A stretch of 23,130 bases of DNA from a virus, in the IMG/VR virus record IMGVR_UViG_3300000576_000025, positions 1-23,130 of that record. One strand, given 5' to 3'. Within the stretch, counting starts at the first letter, position 1, and each line of letters opens with the position of its first letter. The position numbers and the translations under genes were made by a program. The notes below the pieces were generated by a model, which saw nothing but the letters and a program-made list of their open reading frames with translations, had not been told where the DNA came from and did no database searches. This document shows positions 7,274-14,812 of this stretch, in pieces.

Positions 7274-8413
7274 ATGGCACCACCCCATCAAAAATTGCGA
7301 ATATTAAAACCTCGTTCAGGTGAATCAAAGCATGTTGGAACAGAACCGTCATGGGAAAATGTAGATAGCATTGAAGATTCAGATCGTCGTGTTCAACTTG
7401 CACTTGCCTTAAATTGGTACAATTACAATCACGATATAAAAGAAGCGCGTCAGTGTTTGGTGGAGTGGCTAGAGGCAGAAGGCAGAAAAGATGATGCGCG
7501 TTCCGTGAAGAATGGAACAAATGTAAGTTTCAAACTGGTCGCTGGGTGGTTGGCTAGGATGTCTGCGAAAGGATTTCAATTAAATGAATCAGAGACCTCG
7601 ACAATTGAGTCGGTGGTTTCAGCAGCAGTGGCAGAAAAAGCTGAATCCAATGCTGGAGATGGTGATGCTGAGAAAAAATTCAATATCCAAGATAGATTAA
7701 ATGAGGTTGCACTAGAGGCTGGTGGAGAGATTGAGGGGATGTTTGATGACATGATATTGAACGGCGTAAAAATGACCAAGAAGCACAATCCAATTGATGT
7801 TTTGCAAAAATTTAATGTTGTTCCTCAAAAGATTTCTCTAATTTCAGATCATTGGCAGTCGGTGCTAGAAGAGTTTCACACAGTGCAAGGTGGTGATGAC
7901 GAAGATTTAATTGAAGGCTATAGCAATTTTGGCAAAATTGATATTCGTAATATGATAAAGTTTGCTGAGCAGGTTATATCCGATTGCAACAGTTATGCAC
8001 AGATGAAAAAACTATCTCGCTCACCTCGTAAAACAAAGCCAATTAGCCCAGAAAAACGAGTGGCAAAGTTTAAATATTTGAAAGAATTTGCGGAATTGGG
8101 ATTAAAGAGTGTTTCTCCAACTAAGTTAGTAGATGCAAAAGAAGCATGGCTATATGATACAAAGAAGCGTAAATTGATACACGTTGTTCCCGATCCATTG
8201 ATTAAAACATTTACGGTAAAGGGTTCTACAATAATTGGATTTGATCCAACTGCCACATCTCAAAAAACGCTTAGAAAGCCAAAAGAGCAAATTGCTGAAT
8301 TTAATAAATGTAATGCGGCAAAAGCCAGAACTTGGTTTAAGAGTATTAAAGCGACTGAAATAAAGTATAATGGAAGAGGAAATGAGAATTTAATATTGTT
8401 GCTTGTCCGATAA
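7274..8413 (+). CDS. Conserved T4-like phage protein of unknown function
   Basis: 379 residues; I do not recognise a function. An N-terminal segment (about 35-110) has QLALALNWYNYNHD and AREC-like helices; a central acidic, helical part (about 115-240) follows. The C-terminal half has YLKEFAELGLKSVSPTKLV, EAWLYDTKKRKL, TVKGSTIIGFD and QKTLRKP followed by EQI, ending KATEIKYNGRGNENLILL. From memory, this C-terminal arrangement is shared by hypothetical proteins beside neck genes in marine T4-like phages. No catalytic motif, signal peptide or membrane segment is visible. The start has an AAGGA site nine bases upstream. The late promoter for gp13 straddles its stop codon. It could be a virion or assembly protein. 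Confidence 0.65.
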   Translation: MAPPHQKLRILKPRSGESKHVGTEPSWENVDSIEDSDRRVQLALALNWYNYNHDIKEARQCLVEWLEAEGRKDDARSVKNGTNVSFKLVAGWLARMSAKGFQLNESETSTIESVVSAAVAEKAESNAGDGDAEKKFNIQDRLNEVALEAGGEIEGMFDDMILNGVKMTKKHNPIDVLQKFNVVPQKISLISDHWQSVLEEFHTVQGGDDEDLIEGYSNFGKIDIRNMIKFAEQVISDCNSYAQMKKLSRSPRKTKPISPEKRVAKFKYLKEFAELGLKSVSPTKLVDAKEAWLYDTKKRKLIHVVPDPLIKTFTVKGSTIIGFDPTATSQKTLRKPKEQIAEFNKCNAAKARTWFKSIKATEIKYNGRGNENLILLLVR

Positions 8414-8416
8414 ATA
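8409..8416 (+). promoter_or_regulatory. Late promoter (GATAAATA) for gp13
   Basis: GATAAATA matches the late consensus at 7 of 8 positions and overlaps the stop codon of the upstream gene. The predicted start near 8422 gives a 16-base leader with a GAGG ribosome site. Confidence 0.7.
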
Positions 8417-8437
8417 CCTTAGAGGAAATGCAACAGT

Positions 8438-9208
8438 ATGGCTGACCAAGATCCAAGTAACCTTGATATATTAAAAAAAGATTTGTTTGACTATGTTCGT
8501 CTAATGCTAGGCGATGAAATAGTTGATGTTGAATTAGACCCAAGCCATTTAGAGGCTGCTTATCAGAGAACGCTGGGTATATATCGACAACGTGCAGAGA
8601 ATGCATATGAAGAAAGTTATATGTTCTTGGAACTCAAAGAGCGGCAGAGTACATATGAACTGCCACAAGAAGTTCAAACTGTTCGACAGATTTTCCGTAG
8701 AACAATCGGTAATGCAACTGGACCGTTTAGCACGAGTTTTGATCCGTTTAGTTCAGCAACCCTGAATACCTATTTGTTGACATTTAATGCTTCTGGTGGT
8801 CTGGCTACGTATGATTATTATACTCAATATGTAGAGTTGGCAGCCAGAATGTTTGGTGGATTTATTAACTACACATTCAACCGAGTCACGAAAAAACTAA
8901 CTTTGGTTCGTTCACCCCGTGGAAATGGCGAGCAGGTTCTTTTGTGGACATATAATCTAAAACCTGAATTTGTTTTGCTAAGTGACTTTCAGATTGTTCA
9001 GTGGTTTAGGGATTGCGTTACCGGTGTTGCTAAAATAATTATCGGTGAGGCTAGAGAAAAATTTGCTTCTATTGCTGGACCTCAAGGTGGAACTGCATTA
9101 AATGGTGCTGCAATGAAAGCCGAGGGGCAACAGGCTGTAGATAGAGCGATTGAAGATCTAAAATTGTATGTTGATGGTAGTGCCCCGTTGACATGGGTTA
9201 TCGGTTAA
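8438..9208 (+). CDS. gp13: Neck protein (T4 gp13 family)
   Basis: 256 residues, somewhat shorter than T4 gp13 (about 309). The N-terminus has LKKDLFDYVRLMLGDEIVDV followed by ELDPSHLEAAYQRTLGIYRQ, the family's opening helices. Later come YELPQEVQTVRQIFRR, YYTQYVELAARMF, a KKLTLVRSPRG hairpin and QWFRDCVTGVAKIIIGEARE. gp13 acts with gp14 in the neck, sealing the packaged head and providing the tail attachment surface. The next gene starts at the base after its stop, so the two are likely coupled. The partner gp14 is encoded upstream on the opposite strand, an unusual arrangement. Confidence 0.85.
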   Translation: MADQDPSNLDILKKDLFDYVRLMLGDEIVDVELDPSHLEAAYQRTLGIYRQRAENAYEESYMFLELKERQSTYELPQEVQTVRQIFRRTIGNATGPFSTSFDPFSSATLNTYLLTFNASGGLATYDYYTQYVELAARMFGGFINYTFNRVTKKLTLVRSPRGNGEQVLLWTYNLKPEFVLLSDFQIVQWFRDCVTGVAKIIIGEAREKFASIAGPQGGTALNGAAMKAEGQQAVDRAIEDLKLYVDGSAPLTWVIG

Positions 9209-9496
9209 ATGCGCATTGATGAAATCATTACAGAACACCGCATGGTATGGAAACGTAGTCCGAGTACGGGCAAAGTTAAGATGGCATGGAGATGTGAAAC
9301 AGGACCAAGAAAAAATCGAACAGTTCCAAATGTTGCCGATTGTTCAAAACCGCTTGATATAGCAAAAGCTCAGCGAACCAAGTCAACTAGAGCAAGAACA
9401 AAAATCCGCCAAGCAAGAAAAGCAAAAAAGACCAAACGAGTAAATCCAGCTAGTCGTTTGGCACGTAGTCTTAACAAAAGACTTAGAAAACGTTGA
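9209..9496 (+). CDS. Small very basic protein, possible internal head protein
   Basis: 95 residues, about a third Lys or Arg, with a C-terminal run of KAKKTKRVNPASRLARSLNK type. It begins MRIDEIITE; the ITE at residues 7-9 resembles the (L/I)-x-E sites cut by T4 prohead protease gp21, and T4 internal proteins open with a comparable leader. After a VWKRSPSTGKVKMAWRC segment come Cys29 and Cys45. From memory, similar small basic proteins follow gp13 in other marine T4-like phages. It may bind packaged DNA inside the head. ATG lies directly after the gp13 stop. The role is inferred from composition and the N-terminal motif. Confidence 0.6.
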   Translation: MRIDEIITEHRMVWKRSPSTGKVKMAWRCETGPRKNRTVPNVADCSKPLDIAKAQRTKSTRARTKIRQARKAKKTKRVNPASRLARSLNKRLRKR

Positions 9497-9501
9497 CAAA
9501 A

Positions 9502-9509
9502 TATAAAAA
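9502..9509 (+). promoter_or_regulatory. Possible late promoter (TATAAAAA)
   Basis: TATAAAAA matches the late consensus at 7 of 8 positions. The predicted start near 9515 would leave only about 3 bases before the exonuclease ATG. Confidence 0.4.
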
Positions 9510-9517
9510 GTAGAGTA

Positions 9518-10056
9518 ATGTCTGCTATTATGCATGTAATGGTAGATATTGAAACACTGTCAGTTGCACCGAATGCCTGTATTCTTACGCTGGCAGTTCA
9601 GCAATTTCATCCACTAAAAGACAATGATTATGATAAACTAACGCATGTTTATAGGCGTATTAGTGTCGAAAGTCAACTGGATAGACATGTTGATGACAAT
9701 ACTTTAGCATGGTGGGCGAAGCAGCCTGAACTGAGTAAAGAAGAGGCGTTTTCTGAATCTGATCGTTATCCACTTCTTGATGTTTTGAATGAAATTCGTC
9801 CGCTAATTTGGCAAAGTGAATATGTTTGGATACAAGGTCCTACTTTTGATCTGAGTGTTCTCAAGAATGCATATGAGAGTTATGGAATTAAAGAACCATG
9901 GAAATATTTTTTAGTAAGAGATGCTAGAACTGTTTTTAGTTTAGTTCCAGATTTAAAAAACCTCCAATAGAACATCATGCATTACATGATTGTAGGAGGC
10001 AAATAGAGATGCTCAAGAATGCATTGGAAAAATTGGGCATTGATACAATAAATTAA
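9518..10056 (+). CDS. DEDDh 3'-5' exonuclease, read in two frames (-1 shift near 9961)
   Basis: Frame one (9518-9970, 150 residues) has the Exo I motif VMVDIETL (D10, E12), WWAKQPE, then the Exo II region WIQGPTFDLSVL (D111) and VRDARTVF, as in Rv2179c-like and T4 DexA-type exonucleases. It stops before the third motif. In the -1 frame, from 9961 to the TAA at 10054-10056, the expected continuation PPIEHHALHDCRRQIEMLKN appears, with H153 and D158 forming H-x4-D. The joined product would be 179 residues, normal for the family. The junction is TTTAAAAAAC, which holds two in-frame slippery heptamers. So this is either programmed -1 frameshifting, a mutation, or a base error in the A6 run. Without the shift the enzyme lacks two catalytic residues. 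The substrate is unknown. Confidence 0.75.
9952..9961 (+). promoter_or_regulatory. Candidate -1 frameshift slippery site
   Basis: In the zero frame the bases read T TTA AAA AAC. Both T-TTA-AAA and A-AAA-AAC fit the X-XXY-YYZ rule for -1 slippage, and the -1 frame downstream is the one that completes the exonuclease. No Shine-Dalgarno-like stimulator is visible 10-14 bases upstream. Confidence 0.5.
9961..9999 (+). other. Possible stem-loop just after the slippery site
   Basis: CCTCC (9961-9965) can pair with GGAGG (9995-9999), enclosing a 6-base-pair stem ATCATG/CATGAT (9974-9979 with 9985-9990) and a 5-base loop. The outer stem touches the heptamer, closer than usual for frameshift stimulators; the inner stem is about 12 bases away. 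Support is moderate to weak. Confidence 0.35.
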
Positions 10057-10070
10057 TTGAGGAAATTGAG

Positions 10071-10499
10071 TTGGGCATTGAAGAAGAACAAAAAATCGAG
10101 TCTGAAAAATTAGAGTCTGATGTCAATGAAGAAACTCGTGGGAAATATGAAAAGAGCACCATGAGTAAGGCTGGAAAACTTGCAATGGAATTGGCAGAAG
10201 AAAAACGCAGACTTAAAAAAGAACTTGAAGAACTGCAGACTGAGTATGATGGTGTTAAACCAACTACACCAACTGGAACCCCTGACTGGTACGTTAAATG
10301 GGGAGCAATGTCTTTGGCTGTTATTGGTGTGTTCTTAATTTCTGCTGGACTTACTATGCCAGGACAAATAGCATATGTTATATCTGGCATTGGGTGGATT
10401 TATGTGGGAATGCAATGGAGTGATAGAGCTATTATGATTGGTTCTGCTATTACATCCACTGCTGTTATGATGAATATTGTGGAGACTTTAATGCAATGA
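10071..10499 (+). CDS. Small membrane protein with N-terminal coiled coil
   Basis: 142 residues. The start is TTG, with GAGG eight bases upstream; no better start is seen. Residues 1-60 are charged and helical, with a coiled-coil stretch at about 33-58 (EEKRRLKKELEELQ). Three hydrophobic segments follow, at about 78-95, 99-115 and 119-138. The topology would put the coiled coil on one side of the inner membrane. It overlaps the dNMP kinase start by ATGA, so the two are coupled. AATAAATT at 10047-10054 may be a weak late promoter. Function not recognised; size and topology allow a holin-like or membrane-remodelling role, but nothing specific supports that. Confidence 0.65.
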   Translation: MGIEEEQKIESEKLESDVNEETRGKYEKSTMSKAGKLAMELAEEKRRLKKELEELQTEYDGVKPTTPTGTPDWYVKWGAMSLAVIGVFLISAGLTMPGQIAYVISGIGWIYVGMQWSDRAIMIGSAITSTAVMMNIVETLMQ

Positions 10500-11173
10500 A
10501 AGAAAAAAAGATTATAGCACTTGTGGGGTTGATTGGGTCTGGGAAAGATACGGTGGCAGATTATCTTCAAAATATCCATCATTTCCGTAGAGAAAGTTTT
10601 GCTAGCACTTTGAAAGATGCAGTATCGGTTGTGTTTGGTTGGGACAGGGATCTATTAGAGGGAAGAACCCAATATAGCAGAGAGTGGAGAGAAACTGTTG
10701 ATGAATGGTGGGCAGAACGACTTGAGATCGCTGATTTAACCCCTCGATGGGTATTACAATATTGGGGTACCGAAGTATTGCGAGGTGGGTTTCATGATGA
10801 TATTTGGGTTGCAAGTTTGGAGAATAAACTAAGAAGCGCAAAAGACAATATAGTAATAACAGATTGTCGATTTGCAAATGAAATTTCAGCCATTCGAGCA
10901 CAAGGTGGTATTGTTGCTAGAGTGCGACGAGGGGAAGATCCAGAGTGGTTTTCCTCTGCTAAGACTCTGAGTGGGATTTCCGACCCCATGATAAAAAGAG
11001 ACATTGAACAATACCTATCTGACATGGGTATACATCGAAGCGAGTTTTCGTGGGCTGGTCAAGAGTTTGATTATACTTTATATAATGACTCTGCTCTGAG
11101 CGATTTGTACGAGCAGGTCAATGATCTACTTCAAGATCTCCAGATTTCCACACCGAATCCCCTTTCTGAATAG
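10496..11173 (+). CDS. gp1: Deoxynucleoside monophosphate kinase (T4 gp1 family)
   Basis: 225 residues against 241 in T4. A P-loop sits at residues 11-19 (GLIGSGKDT), followed by SFASTLKDAVSVVFGWDRD, a WVLQYWGTEVLR segment with GGFHDDIWV, and VITDCRFANEI, all typical of the phage dNMP kinase family. The enzyme phosphorylates dNMPs to dNDPs with ATP, supplying precursors for phage DNA synthesis. The ATG overlaps the stop of the membrane protein. The last 56 bases overlap the 3' end of the minus-strand HNH-like gene. Confidence 0.93.
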   Translation: MKEKKIIALVGLIGSGKDTVADYLQNIHHFRRESFASTLKDAVSVVFGWDRDLLEGRTQYSREWRETVDEWWAERLEIADLTPRWVLQYWGTEVLRGGFHDDIWVASLENKLRSAKDNIVITDCRFANEISAIRAQGGIVARVRRGEDPEWFSSAKTLSGISDPMIKRDIEQYLSDMGIHRSEFSWAGQEFDYTLYNDSALSDLYEQVNDLLQDLQISTPNPLSE

Positions 11174-11465
11174 GCACTGTGCAATTTAAGCATACAGTTC
11201 TTAAATTGCTCGGTGAGTTATTTTCTAAATTTCCATCTACATGATAGACCAGTGTCTGTGCAGAATATGTTGGTCTAAATCCACAAATATCACACTTGGG
11301 TTTTTTCTTATACCCCGCACTTAACCATCTTGGTTGAGGCATTTTTATTCCACGTTTTTTTCTAATGCAGTGATAGCATTTTTTTCTGTAGTGGAGTACT
11401 TCATTCTTTTTGTAGTTTATTGCTGCCATTCTAGAGTGGCAAGATTCACATAATGGTCTGTTCAC
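11118..11465 (-). CDS. HNH-like zinc protein, probably catalytically degenerate
   Basis: 115 residues with four Cys pairs: C6/C9, C30/C33, C58/C61 and C92/C95. The segment VYHVDGNLENNSPSNLRTVC matches the core of HNH endonucleases (H75, D77, Asn-rich turn). However, the His that normally follows the last CxxC is replaced by Thr96, so cleavage activity is doubtful. From memory, very similar proteins (RPLC at the start, WKSGDLE-like end) occur in T4-like cyanophages. The GTG start is preferred because NRPLC matches that start. A perfect late promoter sits five bases upstream, so no leader or ribosome site is present. Likely a small zinc-dependent DNA-binding protein or a relic nuclease. Confidence 0.7.
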   Translation of the reverse strand: MNRPLCESCHSRMAAINYKKNEVLHYRKKCYHCIRKKRGIKMPQPRWLSAGYKKKPKCDICGFRPTYSAQTLVYHVDGNLENNSPSNLRTVCLNCTVPIQKGDSVWKSGDLEVDH

Positions 11466-11470
11466 ACGGG

Positions 11471-11478
11471 TATTTATA
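11471..11478 (-). promoter_or_regulatory. Perfect late promoter TATAAATA (minus strand), leaderless
   Basis: On the minus strand the sequence is TATAAATA, CCCGT, then the GTG start codon. With T4 spacing (element at about -13 to -6) transcription would begin on the G of GTG. Confidence 0.75.
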
Positions 11479-11507
11479 TCTCAAACCTTTGCAAAGGTGT
11501 CTCAAAC
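11479..11507. repeat. Palindrome flanked by direct repeats between divergent promoters
   Basis: TCTCAAAC occurs at 11479-11486 and 11500-11507, flanking the perfect palindrome ACCTTTGCAAAGGT (11485-11498). It lies between the minus-strand late promoter at 11471 and the gp18 promoter at 11529. No T-run follows, so a protein-binding site is more likely than a terminator. Confidence 0.45.
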
Positions 11508-11528
11508 AACCTGAAATTTCACTTATTT

Positions 11529-11536
11529 AATAAATA
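11529..11536 (+). promoter_or_regulatory. Late promoter (AATAAATA) for gp18
   Basis: AATAAATA matches the late consensus at 7 of 8 positions. The predicted start near 11542 gives a 24-base leader with AGAGGA about nine bases before the ATG. Confidence 0.75.
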
Positions 11537-11565
11537 CTCTTAACCAATTTAAGAGGAACACGAAC

Positions 11566-14500
11566 ATGGCATTAATTAGTCCCGGAGTAGAAGTTACAGT
11601 AACGGATGAATCAAACTTTCTTCCAGCAACAGCAGCTTCTATACCATATATTTTAATAGCTACGGCAGAAAACAAGGCAGATTCGAGTGGTACATCAGTA
11701 GCTCCTGGAACCTTGGCTTCCAATGCAAATGAGACTTATCTCATTAGTAGTCAAAGAGAGCTTATCAACACATTCGGAACACCGATTTTTTATCAAACCG
11801 CTGCTGGTACGCCAGTAAATGGGTTTGAGTTAAATGAATATGGACTTTTGGCCGCTCATTCTGTGCTTGGCATTAGCAATAGGGCTTATATACAAAGAGT
11901 CAACATTGATTTGGGCGAATTAACAGCCACACTAACCCGTCCAACAGGCAATCCGCCAAACAATAGCTGGTGGTTGGATACTACAGAATCTGAAGTTGGT
12001 ATTTTTGAATGGAACTCTTCTACTGAGTCGTTTTCTTTCAGAAATGCTATCTACATAACTGATTCTTCTAGATTAGATTTCGGTATTCCGAAAAGTAGCA
12101 TAGGTAGCCGAGGCGATTATGCAATTGTTGGAACAAATGCCAAAAATCCAGTTTATTATAAAAATTCTGATAATATTTGGGTTTTGGTTGGTTCTGATGA
12201 ATGGAAACAGTCATGGGCTGCAGTTCGTGGTAGTGAAACAAACCCAGAACTCACAGCTGGTGACACTATTGTAATCAATGGCATTACGGTTTCAGTTCCA
12301 GCATCACCGGATAACACAGTAGTTGATTTAGATCAAGCAATAAACACCGCTAGTATTACTGGCGTTATTGCTGCGGCGATTAACGGAAGATTAGAACTTT
12401 ATGTTGATTCCACTGCAAGTTCTGATGGCAGCACAGAGGACGGTGCAGTAGTTCTTTCTGGAACTGCATTGCCAGATTTGGGCATTGAAGCTGGTGTTTA
12501 TGCGGCACCAGAACTTCAGCAATCTCCTCATACGAGTGTTCCTACATGGAGAACTTCATCACCTAGACCTACTGGTTCTATTTGGCACAAGACGACTCCT
12601 GTAAATCAAGGCACAAATCTCTCAATGAAGATATTTGACGCCACCACTCAGAGATTTAACGAAATTCCAGTTAGTTTGTATTCTAGTCTTGCTGAAGCAA
12701 ATTTCCGGTTAGATCCAGCTGGCGGCGGCAGAAACTTGGGCAGAGATACTCTTTTTGCACAATACGATGTTGAAAATAACAATACCTTTACATACAAGAT
12801 TTACAGAGTATTTCAAGAAGGTGAAACCAGAGTTACAGGAAACATTGCTAACCCTACATTGGGCATGAATAATGCAAAATTCACGTTGAGTGCAAGTCAG
12901 TCTGGTTCGGCAACGATGAGTGAACCAGTTGAGGTCACGATAGATGGTGATACGGTAGAAGATTTAGTTTCTGCCTTCACATCTGCGGGAGTTGAGAATG
13001 TTGGAGCTGATATAACGTCTAGCGGAACCCTTGTTATTTCTCATACACAAGGTGGAATTATAAGAATAACCCAGACTTTGGGAACTCCGCTCTTTGATGC
13101 TGGTATTTCTACTTCAATTCAAGGCGTTGAAGAAGATGAAGTAACAAGTGAATTGATAATATCGTCTTGGGAAACACTGGAATATACAGCAAGTGCAGTT
13201 CAGCCAGATCAGGAACCAGCAGATGGTAGACGTTGGTATTACTCTGCGGTTAATGAAGTTGATATCATGATTCATGATGGCACACAATGGCGTGGATATC
13301 GCAATGTCACAGAAGACATTCGTGGTTTGGATCTTTCACTAACTGATGTGAATGGTCCTATTGTTTCACCAAGTGAACCAACTGAGCAACGCGATGGTAG
13401 TCAATTAGAGCTGGGAGAAATTTGGTTAGACACCTCTGACTTAGAAAATTATCCAAAACTATATCGTCGAGATGTTGTTCTTGGTGTTGAACGGTGGGTT
13501 CTTATTGATAACACTGATCAAACAACTGAAGGTGGTATTCTATTTGCTGATGCAAGATGGGCTACTGACAGCACAGTTGACCCAATTAATGATGATATAC
13601 CTGAGATATCTGATCTTGCATTGAGTGACAATCTAGACCTTGATGCACCAGATCCAGCGTTTTATCCTGCTGGTACTCTGTTGTTTAACACAAGACGTTC
13701 TGGATTTAATGTCAAGGAATATAGAATTGACTATTTCAATTCAAATGACTTCCCTGCTTATGATAACGAAGCACCTGATGCTTGGGTTACTGTAGCTGGC
13801 AATAGAAATGATGGTTCTCCTTATATGGGAAGATATGCTGTCAGACAGTTAGTAACTAGAGCAATGAAAGAAGGCATTGATACCAACACATCAATCCGTG
13901 AAGATCAACGCCAATTTACCCTCATTGCTGCTCCTGGTTATCCTGAATTGATACCAAACATGGTTGCTCTTAACAATGAAAGAGACAACACTGCTTTTGT
14001 TATTGGTGATACTCCACTTAGACTTTCTTCGGATAGTTCATCGGTTCAATCATGGGTCAATGGGGAAAGTGCAGATGGATTTGGAATTGATGAAAGTCTA
14101 ACGTCAAGAGACAGTTATCTTGGTGTGTTTTATCCATCATGTCAGACTAATAACCTCAGTGGTGAGCCGGTTGTTCAACCAGCAAGTCACATGATGCTTC
14201 GCACATTTGTTCGTAGTGATATTGTGTCATTCCCATGGTTAGCACCAGCTGGTCCTCGTAGAGGAACGGTGGATAATGCCGCTAGATTGGGGTATATTGA
14301 TGTAAGAACTGGTGAGTTTGTTCAAACTGGTCTTACTGCTGGGCTTAAAGACACTCTTTATGAAAATAGTGTCAACCCTATAACATTAATCCCTGCTTCT
14401 GGTATTACTAACTTTGGTAATAAAACAGCAACACGTGTACCTAGTGCATTAGATCGTATTAACGTTGCTCGTTTGATTGCGTTTATTCGTGGGCGATTGA

Positions 14501-14793
14501 ATGAAATTGGAAATCAGTTCCTTTTTGAACCAAATGATACAATCACACGAAATGAAATCAAAGGCAGAATTGAATCTTTGATGAATGATTTGCTTGCCAA
14601 GAGAGGTATATTTGATTATCTAGTTGTTTGTGATAATTCAAATAATACACCTGAGAGAGTTGATAGAAGTGAGCTGTATGTTGATATAGCAATAGAGCCA
14701 GTAAAAGCGGTGGAATTTATTTTTATTCCGCTTAGAATAAAGAATACTGGTGAACTATCATCCGGTAATGTTCCTCCAGCTAGTGCGACGTAA
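11566..14793 (+). CDS. gp18: Tail sheath protein (T4 gp18 family), enlarged
   Basis: 1075 residues against 659 in T4. The conserved sheath parts are the N-terminus (LISPGVEVTVTDESNFLP, later FGTPIF) and the C-terminal domain from about 780: QFTLIAAPGYPELIP, SFPWLAPAGPRRG, LARLIAFIRGRLNEIGNQ-like helices and a KAVEFIFIPLRIKNTGEL ending. This protein forms the contractile outer tube. The extra length lies in the middle (about 130-720), which holds several Trp-centred modules (NSWWLDTTESEVGIFEW, DGRRWYY with IHDGTQW, LGEIWLDTS) probably displayed on the tail surface. It has its own late promoter and ends before a strong bidirectional terminator. Usually gp19 follows directly; here a homing endonuclease intervenes. 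Confidence 0.93.
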   Translation: MALISPGVEVTVTDESNFLPATAASIPYILIATAENKADSSGTSVAPGTLASNANETYLISSQRELINTFGTPIFYQTAAGTPVNGFELNEYGLLAAHSVLGISNRAYIQRVNIDLGELTATLTRPTGNPPNNSWWLDTTESEVGIFEWNSSTESFSFRNAIYITDSSRLDFGIPKSSIGSRGDYAIVGTNAKNPVYYKNSDNIWVLVGSDEWKQSWAAVRGSETNPELTAGDTIVINGITVSVPASPDNTVVDLDQAINTASITGVIAAAINGRLELYVDSTASSDGSTEDGAVVLSGTALPDLGIEAGVYAAPELQQSPHTSVPTWRTSSPRPTGSIWHKTTPVNQGTNLSMKIFDATTQRFNEIPVSLYSSLAEANFRLDPAGGGRNLGRDTLFAQYDVENNNTFTYKIYRVFQEGETRVTGNIANPTLGMNNAKFTLSASQSGSATMSEPVEVTIDGDTVEDLVSAFTSAGVENVGADITSSGTLVISHTQGGIIRITQTLGTPLFDAGISTSIQGVEEDEVTSELIISSWETLEYTASAVQPDQEPADGRRWYYSAVNEVDIMIHDGTQWRGYRNVTEDIRGLDLSLTDVNGPIVSPSEPTEQRDGSQLELGEIWLDTSDLENYPKLYRRDVVLGVERWVLIDNTDQTTEGGILFADARWATDSTVDPINDDIPEISDLALSDNLDLDAPDPAFYPAGTLLFNTRRSGFNVKEYRIDYFNSNDFPAYDNEAPDAWVTVAGNRNDGSPYMGRYAVRQLVTRAMKEGIDTNTSIREDQRQFTLIAAPGYPELIPNMVALNNERDNTAFVIGDTPLRLSSDSSSVQSWVNGESADGFGIDESLTSRDSYLGVFYPSCQTNNLSGEPVVQPASHMMLRTFVRSDIVSFPWLAPAGPRRGTVDNAARLGYIDVRTGEFVQTGLTAGLKDTLYENSVNPITLIPASGITNFGNKTATRVPSALDRINVARLIAFIRGRLNEIGNQFLFEPNDTITRNEIKGRIESLMNDLLAKRGIFDYLVVCDNSNNTPERVDRSELYVDIAIEPVKAVEFIFIPLRIKNTGELSSGNVPPASAT

Positions 14794-14812
14794 ATTAACT
14801 GGTTAATAGCAG

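Noticed and set aside
7167-7520. Minus-strand frame of 117 residues overlapping the 379-residue gene
   Set aside because: It overlaps a better-supported gene over most of its length and has no ribosome site or family features.
10009-10056. Mini gene from ATG 10009 after an AGGAGG
   Set aside because: It would code only 15 residues that are the tail of the exonuclease frame.
10013-10390. Minus-strand frame of 125 residues
   Set aside because: Antisense of the coiled-coil/membrane gene; Ser-rich with no motif.
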